Shown here: positions 53,631-62,077 of the stretch, in pieces | How positions within the stretch are numbered: position 1 is the stretch's first letter | Layout of the letters: every line of letters starts with the position of its first letter | Source: UBA4615 sp035628395 | GTDB taxonomy: Bacteria; Pseudomonadota; Gammaproteobacteria; Burkholderiales; Burkholderiaceae_E | Direction: 5' to 3' | NCBI GenBank assembly: GCA_035628395.1 | Contig: DASPJX010000204.1 | Location: 1-64,000 of the forward strand | DNA: 64,000 nucleotides | Position numbers and translations under genes: made by a program | The notes under the pieces: generated by a model | What the model was told of the DNA's origin: nothing | The model's database searches: none | The model's input: only the letters and a program-made list of their open reading frames with translations

Positions 53631-54119
53631 ATGAACGCACCCGCCACCGCCGCGCCGCCGCCGCGCGGCATGACCCCCCGCCGCAAGCGGCTCGCCTGGA
53701 TCGTCGCGGGCCTCGTCGCGCTCTCGGTGATCGTCGCGCTCGTGCTGTCGGCGCTGCGCTCGAACATCGTGTTCTTCTTCACGCCGACCCAGGTCGCCGC
53801 GAACGAGGCGCCGCAGGGTCGCGCGTTCCGCGTCGGCGGGCTCGTCGAGCCGGGCAGCGTGAAGCGCGAGGGCCTCGAGGTCAGCTTCCGCGTGACCGAC
53901 AGCGCGAAGACGATCCCGGTCGTCTACCGCGGCACGCTGCCCGACCTGTTCAAGGAGGGCAAGGGCGTGGTCGCGCAGGGCACGCTCGGCGCCGACGGCA
54001 CGTTCAAGGCCTCCGAGGTGCTCGCCAAGCACGACGAGAACTACATGCCGCCCGAGGCCGCCGAGGCGCTCGAGAAGGCGGGCCATCCCGTCAAGTCGGG
54101 CACGGTGCAGACGCGATGA
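53631..54119 (+). CDS. ccmE: Heme chaperone CcmE
   Basis: 162 residues. One N-terminal membrane anchor (about 21-42) and a periplasmic OB-fold domain. The heme-binding His is in AKHDENYMPPE. CcmE carries heme covalently from CcmC to CcmF/H. Its stop overlaps the ccmF start (ATGA). Confidence 0.96.
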   Translation: MNAPATAAPPPRGMTPRRKRLAWIVAGLVALSVIVALVLSALRSNIVFFFTPTQVAANEAPQGRAFRVGGLVEPGSVKREGLEVSFRVTDSAKTIPVVYRGTLPDLFKEGKGVVAQGTLGADGTFKASEVLAKHDENYMPPEAAEALEKAGHPVKSGTVQTR

Positions 54120-56131
54120 TCGCCGAGCTCGGACACTTCGCCCTCTGGCTGGCGCTCGCGGTCTCGCTGGTGCAGGCCTTCGCCGGGCTGCTCGGCGCGG
54201 CGCGCGCCGACGGCGCGTGGATGCGCACCGGCTCGAACGCCGCCACCGCGCAGTTCGCGCTCGTCGCGACCGCCTTCGTCGCGCTCGCGACCTCGTTCGT
54301 CGGCAACGACTTCACCGTCGTCAACGTCGCGAACAACTCGAACTCGCAGCTGCCGGTGCCCTACCGCTTCGCGGCGAGCTGGGGCTCGCACGAGGGCTCG
54401 CTGCTGATGTGGGCGCTGATGCTCGCCGGCTGGACCGCGGCGGTCAACGCGTTCGGCGGCTCGCTGACCCGGGTGTTCCGCGCCCGCGTGATCGGCGTGC
54501 TCGGGCTGGTCGCGCTCGGCTTCCTCGCGTTCATGCTGTTCACCTCCAACCCGTTCGTGCGCCGGTTCCCCGCGCCCCCGGACGGCCGGGACCTGAACCC
54601 GCTGCTGCAGGACCCGGGGATGGTGATCCACCCGCCGATGCTCTACATGGGCTACGTCGGGTTCTCGGTCGCCTTCGCGTTCGCGATCGCCGCGATGCTC
54701 GGCGGGCGCGTCGACGCCGCCTGGACCCGATGGGCGCGGCCGTGGACGACCGCCGCGTGGTGCTTCCTCACGATGGGCATCGCGCTCGGCAGCTGGTGGG
54801 CCTACTACGAGCTCGGCTGGGGCGGCTGGTGGTTCTGGGACCCGGTCGAGAACGCCTCGTTCATGCCGTGGCTGGTCGGCACCGCGCTGATCCACTCGCT
54901 GGTGGTCACCGAGCGGCGCGGCGCGTTCAAGGCGTGGACGCTGCTGCTCGCGGTCGCCGCGTTCAGCCTGTCGCTGCTCGGCACCTTCCTCGTGCGCTCG
55001 GGCGTGCTGACCTCGGTGCACGCGTTCGCGACCGACCCGACGCGCGGCATCTTCATCCTCGCCTTCCTGGTCGCGGTGGTCGGCGGCTCGCTGCTGCTGT
55101 TCGCGCTGCGCGGACCGGGCGTCACCGGCAACGTCGCGCCGGTCTCCTTCGCGCCGAGCTCGCGCGAGGGCTACCTGCTGGCCAACAACGTGCTGATGGC
55201 GAGCGCGGCCGGCTCGGTGCTGCTCGGCACGATGTACCCGCTGGTGCTCGACACGCTCGGGCTCGGCAAGATCTCGGTCGGCCCGCCCTACTTCGAGGCG
55301 GTGTTCTTCCCGATCATGGCGCCCGCCGCGTTCCTGATGGGCGTCGGGCCGATCGCGCGCTGGCGCGAGGCGCCGGTGCCCGAGCTCGCGGCGCGCCTGA
55401 AGTGGGCGTTCGGCGTCGCGGTCGCGGCCACCGTGCTGATCGCCGCGACCTCGGGCCGCTTCGGCGGCGCGGCCTCGGGCGACGCGCTCGGCGCGGTCGC
55501 GTTCGCGATCGGCATCTTCCTCGGGCTGTGGCTGATCGCCGCGAGCGTCGCCGCCGTCGCCGACCGCGCGCGCCAGGTCAAGGCGCCGACGCTCGCCGCG
55601 CGGCTGCGCGCGCTGCCCGGCGGCTTCTGGGGGATGATCGTCGCGCACGCCGGCGTCGGCGTGTTCTGCATCGGCGTGGCCGGCGTCAAGACGCTCGACG
55701 TCGAGGTCGACGCGGCGCTCGGCCCGAACCAGACCGTCGAGGTCCGCGGCTACGTGCTGAAGATGCTCGACGTGCGCGAGGTGGCCGGGCCGAACTACCG
55801 CGCGGTGCAGGGGCGCGTCGAGGTCTCGCGCGACGGCCGCCGGCTGTTCGAGCTGCTGCCCGAGAAGCGCTTCTACACGACGACCCAGATGGTGATGACC
55901 GAGGCGGCCATCGACACCGGCCTGACCCGCGACCTCTACGTCGCGCTCGGCGAGCAGCTGCCCGACGGCCGCTGGACGCTCAAGACCTGGGTCAAGCCCT
56001 TCGTCGACTGGATCTGGGCGGGCTGCTTCCTGATGGCGATCGGCGGCTTCGTCGCGATCTCCGACCGTCGCTACCGCAGCGTGCGGCGGAGCGCCGCGGC
56101 CGCCGCGCGCGGCGCCGGCGCCGCGGCCTGA
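54116..56131 (+). CDS. ccmF: Cytochrome c-type heme lyase subunit CcmF
   Basis: 671 residues with about 15 membrane segments. Key motifs: GSHEGSLLMWALML, IHPPMLYMGYVG, and the tryptophan-rich GWGGWWFWDPVENASFMPWL (pattern). CcmF reduces and transfers heme to apocytochrome thiols. Normal length. Confidence 0.96.
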   Translation: MIAELGHFALWLALAVSLVQAFAGLLGAARADGAWMRTGSNAATAQFALVATAFVALATSFVGNDFTVVNVANNSNSQLPVPYRFAASWGSHEGSLLMWALMLAGWTAAVNAFGGSLTRVFRARVIGVLGLVALGFLAFMLFTSNPFVRRFPAPPDGRDLNPLLQDPGMVIHPPMLYMGYVGFSVAFAFAIAAMLGGRVDAAWTRWARPWTTAAWCFLTMGIALGSWWAYYELGWGGWWFWDPVENASFMPWLVGTALIHSLVVTERRGAFKAWTLLLAVAAFSLSLLGTFLVRSGVLTSVHAFATDPTRGIFILAFLVAVVGGSLLLFALRGPGVTGNVAPVSFAPSSREGYLLANNVLMASAAGSVLLGTMYPLVLDTLGLGKISVGPPYFEAVFFPIMAPAAFLMGVGPIARWREAPVPELAARLKWAFGVAVAATVLIAATSGRFGGAASGDALGAVAFAIGIFLGLWLIAASVAAVADRARQVKAPTLAARLRALPGGFWGMIVAHAGVGVFCIGVAGVKTLDVEVDAALGPNQTVEVRGYVLKMLDVREVAGPNYRAVQGRVEVSRDGRRLFELLPEKRFYTTTQMVMTEAAIDTGLTRDLYVALGEQLPDGRWTLKTWVKPFVDWIWAGCFLMAIGGFVAISDRRYRSVRRSAAAAARGAGAAA

Positions 56132-56143
56132 CGCGGGCCCGGC

Positions 56144-56689
56144 ATGCGCACGCTCAAGTACGTCGTTCCGGCCGCGGTGTTCGCGGTCCTCGCGGCGTTC
56201 CTGCTGCTCGGCCTGAAGCCCGGGCGCGACCCGCGGGAGATCCCCTCGCCGCTGATCGGCCGGCCCGCGCCCGCGATCGCGCTGCCGGCGCTCGCCGCGC
56301 CCGGCGGCGAGCCGAAGGAGTGGTCGTCGCAGGCGATGGCGGGCCGGGTGTGGCTGCTCAACGTGTTCGCGTCGTGGTGCGTGCCCTGCCTCGTCGAGCA
56401 TCCGGTGCTGCTGCAGATGCGCCGGGACGGCGTCGTCCCGATCGTCGGCTACAACTACAAGGACGAGCCGGGCGCGGCGACCGGCTGGCTCGCGAAGCAC
56501 GGCGACCCCTACACGGCGATCGTCGCCGACCGTCCGGGCTCGTCCGCGATCGACTGGGGCGTCTACGGCGTGCCCGAGACCTTCCTGATCGACCGCGAGG
56601 GCACGATCCGCTTCAAGCACGTCGGGCCGCTGACGCCCGAGATCGTCTCCGGCCGGCTGATGCCGCTGATCCGGGAGCTGTCGCGATGA
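56144..56689 (+). CDS. ccmG: Thiol:disulfide interchange protein CcmG/DsbE
   Basis: 181 residues. N-terminal membrane anchor (about 6-24) and a periplasmic thioredoxin fold with active site WCVPC, GVYGVPETFLID (cis-Pro loop). It keeps apocytochrome cysteines reduced for heme ligation. Confidence 0.95.
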   Translation: MRTLKYVVPAAVFAVLAAFLLLGLKPGRDPREIPSPLIGRPAPAIALPALAAPGGEPKEWSSQAMAGRVWLLNVFASWCVPCLVEHPVLLQMRRDGVVPIVGYNYKDEPGAATGWLAKHGDPYTAIVADRPGSSAIDWGVYGVPETFLIDREGTIRFKHVGPLTPEIVSGRLMPLIRELSR

Positions 56690-57216
56690 GGCGGCTGCGC
56701 GCGCTGCTGCTCGCGGCGACGCTCGCGGCCGGGCTCGGCCTCGCGCCGGCCGGCGCGCACGCGCAGCCCGCGGCGTCGGCGTCGCGCCTGCCGCCGCAGC
56801 TGCCCGCCGAGCAGGCCGAGGCGCTGCTGCGCAGCGACCGCTTCAGGGCGCTCGCGGCCGAGCTGCGCTGCCTCGTGTGCCAGAACCAGACGCTCGCCGA
56901 CTCGAACGCCGACCTCGCGATCGACCTGCGCAACGAGGTGCTGCGCCAGATGGCCACCGGCAAGGACGACGGCGCGATCAAGGAGCACCTGGTCGCGCGC
57001 TACGGCGAGTTCGTGCTGTACCGTCCCGCGCTCTCGGCGCGCAACGCGGCGCTGTGGGCCGGGCCCGCGGTGCTGCTGGCGATCGGCGCGATCGTCGTGC
57101 TGCGGCTCGCGCGACGCCGGCCGGCCCCGGCCGCCTCGTCCGCGCCCGTCGACGAGGCGCGGCTGCGCCGCATCGAGCGGCTGCTCGACGACGACGCGCC
57201 GACCGGCCCGCGCTGA
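56686..57216 (+). CDS. ccmH: Cytochrome c maturation protein CcmH
   Basis: 176 residues; ATGA overlap with ccmG. Signal peptide to about residue 27, then the conserved LRCLVCQNQTLADSNA with the redox pair Cys-x2-Cys, and a C-terminal membrane helix. The short form lacks the TPR domain, which is supplied by ccmI at the head of the operon. Last gene of the ccm set. Confidence 0.95.
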   Translation: MRRLRALLLAATLAAGLGLAPAGAHAQPAASASRLPPQLPAEQAEALLRSDRFRALAAELRCLVCQNQTLADSNADLAIDLRNEVLRQMATGKDDGAIKEHLVARYGEFVLYRPALSARNAALWAGPAVLLAIGAIVVLRLARRRPAPAASSAPVDEARLRRIERLLDDDAPTGPR

Positions 57217-57232
57217 GCGCGGCGCTCCCGAC

Positions 57233-58168
57233 TCAGCGGCCGGTCGCGATCCGGAACAGTCCGCGCGCCGCGCACTCGGCGTCGGCGCGCACGACGCGCG
57301 CCGGCAGCGCGGCCCGCGGCCCGCTCGCGCGCAGCACGTCCCAGGCGCGCTCGTAGAGGCTCGCGAGCGCGGGCGCGCCCACCAGCACGAGGCCGCGCGC
57401 GACGTCGTCGGCGAACGGACCCTCGACGGCCTGGCGCAGCTCGGTGCCGAGCAGCCAGCCCGACAGGCGCGCGCGTTCGGCGGCGCCGTCCGCCCCCGCG
57501 CCGACCACGCGCGCGCGGAAGCCGAACAGCCGGTTCAGCCAGCGCGCGTCCGCGCCGGGCTCGAGCGCCGACGCGACGCCCTCGTCGAACGCGCGCTCGT
57601 CGAGCGTCCCCGGCGCGCCGAAGGCCTTCGCGAGGCTGCCGTGCGTGCCGAGCAGGTCGTACAGCTCGCCGGTGAACCAGGTCGCGAAGCGCTCGATCGT
57701 GCCGCCGCGCAGCGCGAGCCACTTGGCGTGCGTGCCCGGCATGCACAGCAGCCCGTCCGCGAGACCGGTGCCGAGCGCCTGAGTCTCCTCGCCGCGCAGC
57801 ACGTCGGGTCCGGGCGCGCGCAGCCCGCCGACCACGGCGAGCGGACGACCGAGCGAGGTCGGCACCCTCGTCAGCCGCCCGCGGATCGCGTCGACGCCGG
57901 CCGGCAGGTCGAGGTACGGCGCCTCGACCCACGCCCCCCGCGCGCCGACCATCCCGCAGGCGATCATCGGCGCGCCCGGATGCGCGGCCGCCCAGTCGCC
58001 GACGAGGGCCGCGAGCACCGCGTCGAAGCGCTCGCGCGGCAGGCCGATCGCGCCCTCGTCGCCCGCGCGCCGCTCGACGATCGCGCCGCCGGCGTCGAGC
58101 CGCCATGCGCGCACGCGCGTGGAGCCCCAGTCGATCGCGATCACGCCCTCGGCGGCGTCCGTGTCCAT
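57233..58168 (-). CDS. dgoK: 2-dehydro-3-deoxygalactonokinase
   Basis: 311 residues from ATG 58168, with GAGGAGA 7 bases upstream. DgoK features: AIDWGSTRVRAW (phosphate 1), ACGMVGARGAW, VVGGLRAPGPDVLRGEETQ-type segment (parts), LCMPGTHAKWL, and FTGELYDLL. It phosphorylates 2-keto-3-deoxygalactonate in galactonate breakdown. No dgoA aldolase or dgoD is adjacent; the enolase-superfamily gene at 36837 might feed it, but that is speculation. Confidence 0.92.
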   Translation of the reverse strand: MDTDAAEGVIAIDWGSTRVRAWRLDAGGAIVERRAGDEGAIGLPRERFDAVLAALVGDWAAAHPGAPMIACGMVGARGAWVEAPYLDLPAGVDAIRGRLTRVPTSLGRPLAVVGGLRAPGPDVLRGEETQALGTGLADGLLCMPGTHAKWLALRGGTIERFATWFTGELYDLLGTHGSLAKAFGAPGTLDERAFDEGVASALEPGADARWLNRLFGFRARVVGAGADGAAERARLSGWLLGTELRQAVEGPFADDVARGLVLVGAPALASLYERAWDVLRASGPRAALPARVVRADAECAARGLFRIATGR

Positions 58169-58251
58169 GCGGTCTCTCCTCGTCGTCGCGGCCCGCGATG
58201 GTAGCGTCCGCGGGCGAGCCCCGCAGCGCGGCGCGGCGCGGCGCGGCGATC

Positions 58252-58434
58252 GGATCGGCGGCACGGGACTGGTGCGGATCGGCTACACGGCACGAGGTCC
58301 GATCGGCCGCGCCGCACGGATTCGGATCGGCGGCGCGGCAGAGGCTCGGATCGGCGGCACGGCACGGCACGCGATCGGATCGGATCGGATCGGCGGCACG
58401 GTACGGGGTCGGATCGCCGGCACGAGACGGCACG
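58252..58434. repeat. 24-bp minisatellite
   Basis: Units beginning GGATCGG or CGATCGG start at 58252, 58276, 58300, 58324, 58348 and 58372, exactly 24 bases apart. A 15-base partial unit follows, then units at 58387 and 58411. The consensus begins GGATCGGCGGCACGG. Each unit contains a GATC. It lies between dgoK and the EamA promoter. Confidence 0.85.
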
Positions 58435-58475
58435 CGCGTCGCGCGCGATCGGACCGGCGGCCTCGGCACCGCGGG

Positions 58476-58504
58476 TTGACACGCGCGCGCGACGCGCTTC
58501 GAAT
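58476..58504 (+). promoter_or_regulatory. Sigma-70 promoter of the EamA permease gene
   Basis: Perfect -35 TTGACA (58476-58481), 17-base spacer, -10 TCGAAT (58499-58504, 4 of 6). The start would be near 58511, just before AAGGAG at 58515-58520 and the TTG start codon at 58528. Confidence 0.65.
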
Positions 58505-58527
58505 CGGGCGATGGAAGGAGCCTCGCG

Positions 58528-59376
58528 TTGAGCTGGGAGGTCACGCTCGCCGTGCTCGCGGCGGCGGTCGTGCACGCGGGCTGGAACGCGATGGTCAAGC
58601 GCGGCGGCGATCCGCTCTTCGAGACCGCGCTGATCCACGGCTGGGTCGCGCTGCCGGCCGCGATCGCGCTGCCCTGGCTGCCGCCGCCGGGACCGGTGGC
58701 CGCCGCGTGCCTCGTCGCGTCCACCGCCGTGCACTGCCTGTACTACCACGCGCTCGCGGCCGCGTACCGGCACGGCGACCTGAGCCTCGCCTATCCCGTC
58801 ATGCGCGGCAGCGCGCCGATGCTGACCGCGCTGCTCGCCGGGATCGCGCTCGGCGAGTGGCCGGGCGCGTGGGGCTGGGCCGGCATCGCGGCCGTCTGCG
58901 GCGGCGTGCTCGCGATCGGGCTCGCGCGCGCGCGCGGCGTCGATCCGGCGGCGCGTCGCCGTTCCATCGGATGGGCGCTGCTCACCGCCGCGACGATCGT
59001 CGCGTACACGCTGATCGACTCGCACGGTGCGCGCCACGCGCCCTCGGCGTGGTCGTACGTCGCGTGGCTCGCGGCCGTCGAGGGCGCGGCGATCGCGGCG
59101 ATCGTGCTCGCGCGGCACGGTCGCCCGTTCGTCGACTACGCGCGTGCGCGCGGCGCCTCGCCGATGGCGGCCGGCGTCGCCGCGGTCGGGGGCTACGGCG
59201 TCGCGCTCTGGGCGATGACGCTCGCGCCGATCGCGCTGGTCGCGGCGCTGCGCGAGACCTCGGTGCTGTTCGCGCTGGTGATCGCGCGGCTCGCGCTCGG
59301 CGAACGCTTCGGGCCGCTGCGCTGGGCGGGCGCCGCGTCGATCCTCGCGGGCATCGCGCTGCTGCGGCTCGCGTGA
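58528..59376 (+). CDS. EamA/DMT-superfamily permease
   Basis: 282 residues from TTG 58528, with AAGGAG 7 bases upstream. Ten membrane helices in two EamA repeats; motifs include PVMRGSAPMLTALLAGIALGE (pattern) and the mirrored LRETSVLFALVIARLALGE in the second half. DMT transporters export amino acids, nucleotides or drugs at the inner membrane. Substrate unknown. Confidence 0.92.
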   Translation: MSWEVTLAVLAAAVVHAGWNAMVKRGGDPLFETALIHGWVALPAAIALPWLPPPGPVAAACLVASTAVHCLYYHALAAAYRHGDLSLAYPVMRGSAPMLTALLAGIALGEWPGAWGWAGIAAVCGGVLAIGLARARGVDPAARRRSIGWALLTAATIVAYTLIDSHGARHAPSAWSYVAWLAAVEGAAIAAIVLARHGRPFVDYARARGASPMAAGVAAVGGYGVALWAMTLAPIALVAALRETSVLFALVIARLALGERFGPLRWAGAASILAGIALLRLA

Positions 59377-59397
59377 GGCCCGGGGCGGGCCCAAACG

Positions 59398-59426
59398 CGA
59401 AGCGCCCCGACGTGCGGGGCGCTTCG
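59398..59426. terminator. Bidirectional hairpin terminator between EamA and HU genes
   Basis: CGAAGCGCCCC (59398-59408) pairs perfectly with GGGGCGCTTCG (59416-59426) over a 7-base loop. It sits between the convergent stops at 59376 and 59476 and is the strongest terminator-like hairpin in the window. On the minus strand a short T-run (GTTTGGG) follows. Confidence 0.75.
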
Positions 59427-59475
59427 GAGGCCGGGGACGCGCGGCGTCGGACCCGGCGGCGGGTCGAGCCCGGTG

Positions 59476-59763
59476 CTACTTCGCCTTCTTCTTGTTGACG
59501 GTGGCCTTGAAGGCGGCACCGGCGGAGAACTTCGGCACGGTGGCCGCGGCGATCTTGATCTTCTCGCCGGTGCGCGGGTTCTTGCCCGTGCGCGCGGCGC
59601 GCTTGCTCGAGTAGAAGGTGCCGAATCCGACGAGCGTCACGCGATCGCCCTTGGTGACGGCCTTGGTGATCGCCTCGACCATCGAGTTGAGCGCACGCTC
59701 CGCGGCCGCCTTGCTGATGTCCGCTTCGGCGGACACGGTCTCGATCAGTTCACTCTTGTTCAT
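59476..59763 (-). CDS. hupB: DNA-binding protein HU
   Basis: 95 residues. MNKSELI start, the GFGTF turn, and the DNA-clasping arm KNPRTGEKIKI are canonical; a Lys-rich C-terminus KKKAK follows. HU is a nucleoid-associated dimer that bends DNA. GAGG lies 7 bases before ATG 59763, and TAGAAT at 59882-59877 (minus strand) is a possible -10, giving a leader of about 110 bases. Confidence 0.97.
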   Translation of the reverse strand: MNKSELIETVSAEADISKAAAERALNSMVEAITKAVTKGDRVTLVGFGTFYSSKRAARTGKNPRTGEKIKIAAATVPKFSAGAAFKATVNKKKAK

Positions 59764-59961
59764 CTAGCGACCTCGTTGTCCAGTGTGTGAGGGTGTCTCT
59801 CGGATTCGGCTGCGGGTGGCGCGATCATCCGGACGTTCCGGTCGCGGCGCGCCCGGTGGAGCCGGAACAGCGCGGAATTCTACCCGCTCAGGTCGCCGCA
59901 CGCCTACGCCCGTCGGGCAATTTCCCACAGGGATCCCCGTTCCATGCGGGTTTCCGAGCGG

Positions 59962-60504
59962 TCATCCGGGTCGGTCGCTCGCCGCGTGCGCGAACGCGCC
60001 GTTCCAGAAGAGCAGCGGCTCGCCGCCCGACTCGCGCGCGCATCGGCGCACGCGTCCGATGAACAGCACGTGGTCGCCGGCGCGCTGGTGACTCGCCAGT
60101 TCGCATTCGAACGCGGCGATCGCGCCGTCGATCAGCGGCACGCCGCCGATCCCCTCGCGCGTCGCCACGCCCTCGAAGCGGTCGTGGCCCGAGCGCGCGA
60201 ATCGCCGCGCGAGCGCGACCTGGTCGGCGGCGAGCACGTTGATCGCGAAGTTCGGGCACGCCTCGAACGCGGACAGGCTCGCCGAGCGCAGCGACAGGCT
60301 CCAGAGCACCAGCGGCGGATCGAGCGACAGCGCGTTGAAGCTGTTGACCGTCAGGCCGGTCGGACGCGAGGCGGCGTCCAGCGTCGTGACGATCGTGACG
60401 CCGGTGGCGAACTGCCCGAGGCAGTCGCGCAGGTGGCGGGCATCGGGTGCCGGGTGTCGGTCGGACGCGGCGCGGTCCGGGGACGGGGAAGCGTGGGCGG
60501 TCAT
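59962..60504 (-). CDS. Flavin reductase-like FMN-binding protein
   Basis: 180 residues of the flavin reductase-like domain family. Motifs: FATGVTIVTT, GLTVNSFNALSLDPPLVLWSL (pattern) binding FMN, FAINVLAADQ, and DHVLFIGRV. Such proteins use NAD(P)H to reduce flavin for a partner monooxygenase. Start ATG 60504. No monooxygenase lies next to it; it could serve any flavin-dependent oxygenase in the cell. Confidence 0.9.
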   Translation of the reverse strand: MTAHASPSPDRAASDRHPAPDARHLRDCLGQFATGVTIVTTLDAASRPTGLTVNSFNALSLDPPLVLWSLSLRSASLSAFEACPNFAINVLAADQVALARRFARSGHDRFEGVATREGIGGVPLIDGAIAAFECELASHQRAGDHVLFIGRVRRCARESGGEPLLFWNGAFAHAASDRPG

Positions 60505-60611
60505 CGGCGGTCGGGAGGACCCGCGACCGTACCCGATCGGCCCGCGCGGCGCAACGCGGCCGCAGCGCCGCGAAGGGTCGTCCGGCGCGGCGCGCCGCGG
60601 GCGGTTTCGCG

Positions 60612-60617
60612 CACAAT
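60612..60617 (+). promoter_or_regulatory. -10-like CACAAT upstream of the PLP enzyme gene
   Basis: CACAAT lies 27 bases before the start at 60645; the same style of box (TACAAT, GACAAT, CACAAT) precedes several genes in this window. No clear -35. Confidence 0.35.
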
Positions 60618-60644
60618 GAACGGGCCTCCCCGCCGCGAGCGACG

Positions 60645-61829
60645 ATGACCGATCCGCGCCCGACCCCGCATCCCGACACGCTGCTGCTGCACGCCGACGA
60701 CCCGCTGCACGAGGGCGCGTCGATCACGCCGCCGATCCCGTGGTCGGCCACCTTCGTCGCCGAGGACGCCGACGACTTCGCGCGCATGGCCTCGCAGCCG
60801 ATGCACCCGCGCTACTACACGCGCTACGGCAATCCGCTGCACGCCCGCGTCGCCGCGATCGTCGCCGGGCTCGAGGGCGCCGAGACCGGCCTCGTCACCG
60901 CGAGCGGCATGGGCGCGATCTCGACGCTCGCGCTCGGGCTGCTGCGCCAGGGCGACCGCGTCGTCGCGCAGCGCAACCACTACATGGGCACGACGAAGCT
61001 GCTGTCGGAGCTGCTCGCGCGCTTCGGCGTCGTCGCCGAGTTCGTCGAGCAGACCGACACCGGCGCGTTCGAGCGCGCGCTCGCGACGCCCGCGGCGCTC
61101 GTGATGCTCGAGACGCCGACCAATCCCGACTGCAGCCTCACCGACCTCGCCGCCGTGTGCCGGCTCGCGCGCGACGCGGGCGCGACGATCGCGGTCGACA
61201 ACACCTTCGCCACGCCGCTGAACCAGTCGCCGCTGGCGCTCGGCGCGCATCTCGTCGTGCACAGCGCGACCAAGTACCTCGGCGGCCATCACGACCTGAC
61301 CGCGGGCGTCGTCGTCGGCGACGCGGCGACGATCGAGCGGCTCTGGTCGACGCAGATCGTGCTCGGCGCGACGCTCTCGCCGATGGACGCGTGGCTGCTG
61401 CTGCGCGGCCTGCGCACGCTCGCGGTGCGCGTCGAGCGGATCAACGCGAGCGCGCTCGCGGTCGCGCGCGCGCTGGCGGCGCATCCGGCGGTCGAGTCGG
61501 TGTCGTACCCGGGTCTCGAGAGCCATCCGCAGCACGCGGTGGCCCGGCGCCAGATGCGCGGCTTCGGCGGCGTGATGGGCGTGCGCCTGCGCACCGGCTA
61601 CGCGGGCACCGCCCGCTTCGTGTCGGGGCTGTCGCTCGCGCAGCACGCGGTGAGCCTCGGCGGCGTCGAGTCGCTGGTCGTGCACGCGGCGGCGATGTGG
61701 GCCGGCACGCTCGACGACGCGCGGATGCGCGCCTCCGGGATCGAGCCCAACCTCGTCCGGCTGTCGGTCGGGCTCGAGCATCCCGACGACCTGATCGCCG
61801 ACCTGCGCCGCGCGCTCGACGCCGTCTGA
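60645..61829 (+). CDS. Cys/Met-metabolism PLP-dependent enzyme (cystathionine gamma-synthase/lyase family)
   Basis: 394 residues. The PLP Lys is in HSATKYLGGH; other family motifs are YTRYGNPLHA, TASGMGAISTLAL, ETPTNPDCSLTD and VDNTFATP. The family covers cystathionine synthases and lyases, methionine gamma-lyase and O-succinylhomoserine sulfhydrylase. I cannot tell which reaction applies. Start ATG 60645 has no strong ribosome site. Divergent from the flavin reductase gene. Confidence 0.92.
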   Translation: MTDPRPTPHPDTLLLHADDPLHEGASITPPIPWSATFVAEDADDFARMASQPMHPRYYTRYGNPLHARVAAIVAGLEGAETGLVTASGMGAISTLALGLLRQGDRVVAQRNHYMGTTKLLSELLARFGVVAEFVEQTDTGAFERALATPAALVMLETPTNPDCSLTDLAAVCRLARDAGATIAVDNTFATPLNQSPLALGAHLVVHSATKYLGGHHDLTAGVVVGDAATIERLWSTQIVLGATLSPMDAWLLLRGLRTLAVRVERINASALAVARALAAHPAVESVSYPGLESHPQHAVARRQMRGFGGVMGVRLRTGYAGTARFVSGLSLAQHAVSLGGVESLVVHAAAMWAGTLDDARMRASGIEPNLVRLSVGLEHPDDLIADLRRALDAV

Positions 61830-61890
61830 CCGGCGGGGCCCGGCCGCGATCGGGGGTCCCGCCCGCCCGGGACGAGGACGCCGGCGCCGC

Positions 61891-61908
61891 GGCCGCGCGT
61901 CCGCGGCC
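61891..61908 (+). terminator. Weak hairpins after the PLP enzyme gene
   Basis: GGCCGCG (61891-61897) pairs with CGCGGCC (61902-61908); a smaller GTCCCG/CGGGAC hairpin lies at 61856-61873. No T-run. The rest of the 248-base gap to the protease holds a short CCCGC-TTT-GCGGG hairpin (62043-62055) and a -10-like TAGACT (62056-62061). Confidence 0.3.
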
Positions 61909-62077
61909 ACGCTCGCCCGCTCCCTCGACCGGGCGAGCCGGACGGTTTCCCGGCGGCCCGACGGCCGAGCCGCCGCCCCGCCCGGAACTGTCGGCGCGAC
62001 GCCGCATCGCCGGCCCCCCGGGATCCCGTCACGGAGAAGCCCCCCGCTTTGCGGGTAGACTCGACGGGTTGGACCAC

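Larger units (their letters stand above)
58169..58527. other. Intergenic region with minisatellite and EamA promoter
   Basis: About 360 bases between divergent dgoK and the EamA gene. It holds a GCGCGG-rich run (58223-58247), a 24-bp tandem repeat (58252-58434) and a good sigma-70 promoter (58476-58504). Both strands stay open across the repeat because the period is a multiple of three, but no start with a ribosome site supports a gene. Confidence 0.7.

Noticed and set aside
58252..58434. CRISPR-like array
   Set aside because: Units are contiguous 24-bp copies with no unique spacers, and there are no cas genes.
58119..58724. Repeat-encoding proteins with 8-residue periodicity on both strands
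   Set aside because: The repeats arise from the 24-bp minisatellite; neither frame matches dgoK or the EamA gene and no start with ribosome site exists.
60616..60648. Ten-codon upstream frame overlapping the PLP enzyme start as ATGA
   Set aside because: Its ATG lies in a probable -10 box (CACAAT), so it is unlikely to be transcribed.
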